Source of the DNA: Prorocentrum cordatum
Taxonomy: Eukaryota; Sar; Dinophyceae; Prorocentrales; Prorocentraceae
Direction of reading: 5' to 3'
Assembly (NCBI GenBank): GCA_963575745.1
Contig: CAUYUJ010003558.1
Span: 1,361,080-1,425,079, forward strand
Length of the DNA: 64,000 bases
Shown here: positions 63,808 through 64,000 of the stretch, piece after piece
How the letters are laid out: every line of letters starts with the position of its first letter
How positions within the stretch are numbered: position 1 is the stretch's first letter
Translations under genes and position numbers: made by a program
Notes under the pieces: generated by a model
What the model was told of the DNA's origin: nothing
Database searches by the model: none
What the model saw: only the letters and a program-made list of their open reading frames with translations

Positions 63808-64000
63808 GGGCCCCGGAGGCTCCCGTCGCCGATCCGTGGGCCCGCTCGTCGCCTCCCGCGGGCCGCGCCCGCCAGCCCCTGGAGCCCGAGCAGGGGGCTC
63901 CCGAAATAGGTATATGCGTTGCCGGAAGCCCTGTCGTGACTCTTCGCGGCTCCCGGAGGTCGTGGGGGGGAGGAGGAGGACGAGGAGGGGGGGAGGAGGA
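63808..64000. other. GC-rich end of window with GAG tract
   Basis: No gene seen. GAGGAGGACGAGG repeats start at about 63,968 and run off the window end. Confidence 0.6.

Noticed and set aside
1-64000. Spliced-leader, rRNA or tRNA genes
   Set aside because: I looked for the dinoflagellate spliced-leader core (TTGGCTCAAG) and for obvious rRNA or tRNA features and found none by eye; a covariance-model scan would be needed to exclude small RNA genes.

Overview
The window looks like nuclear DNA of a eukaryotic protist, most likely a dinoflagellate; this is inference. The reasons are low gene density, no bacterial-style operons, isolated exon-sized coding pieces, decayed single-ORF LINE retrotransposons with APE-type endonuclease, reverse transcriptase (RT) and RNase H, many short terminal-inverted-repeat (TIR) elements, putative introns with GC donors and AG|G acceptors, and very large trinucleotide microsatellites. 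No dinoflagellate spliced-leader sequence was recognised, so the assignment rests on architecture. Most long open frames are by-products of GC-rich or triplet-repeat DNA.

Layout. 0-0.5 kb: two long hairpins, one a MITE-like element with an 8-bp target duplication. 2.1-2.9 kb (minus): an N-lobe protein kinase exon next to a hairpin element that could itself be the upstream intron. 3.4-5.3 kb: CTC and GAT microsatellites and two more inverted-repeat elements. 6.3-10.5 kb (minus): a nearly full-length decayed LINE. 10.7-16 kb: microsatellites, an 85-bp duplication and a satellite of about 145 bp. 17.3-18.8 kb (minus): possible membrane-protein exons separated by a repetitive putative intron (family A). 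19.0-22.2 kb: a ~100-bp satellite interrupted by a 1.2-kb ATC array and by a 5'-truncated LINE. 24.6-36.2 kb: several decayed LINE fragments on the minus strand, an inverted pair of minisatellite-bearing repeats, and long poly(A) tracts. 36.5-40.4 kb: a hairpin, a hypothetical ORF, more family A and B elements and a TIR element. 42.3-43.5 kb: a small satellite and the cleanest non-kinase coding exon, a membrane protein. 43.6-54.0 kb: a mega-array of TAG repeats that encloses nested minisatellites. 54.0-57.4 kb: GCAGGA arrays around a 2-kb, 93-bp satellite. 57.8-58.1 kb: a possible terminal exon of a membrane protein. 58.3-64 kb: GAC/GTC and CTCTA arrays and a cluster of paired MITE-like elements.

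How the parts relate. The few gene-like pieces (kinase, three membrane-protein-like exons, one hypothetical ORF) are all on the minus strand. The kinase exon and two of the membrane-like exons abut repeat elements at positions where plausible splice sites fall. The most interesting proposal is therefore intron gain by two repeat families: B, a compact TIR hairpin of 130-150 bp, and A, a 280-600 bp element starting at CTCAGG|GCA(A/G)C and often carrying a CTC tract. No metabolic or signalling pathway can be assembled from this window.
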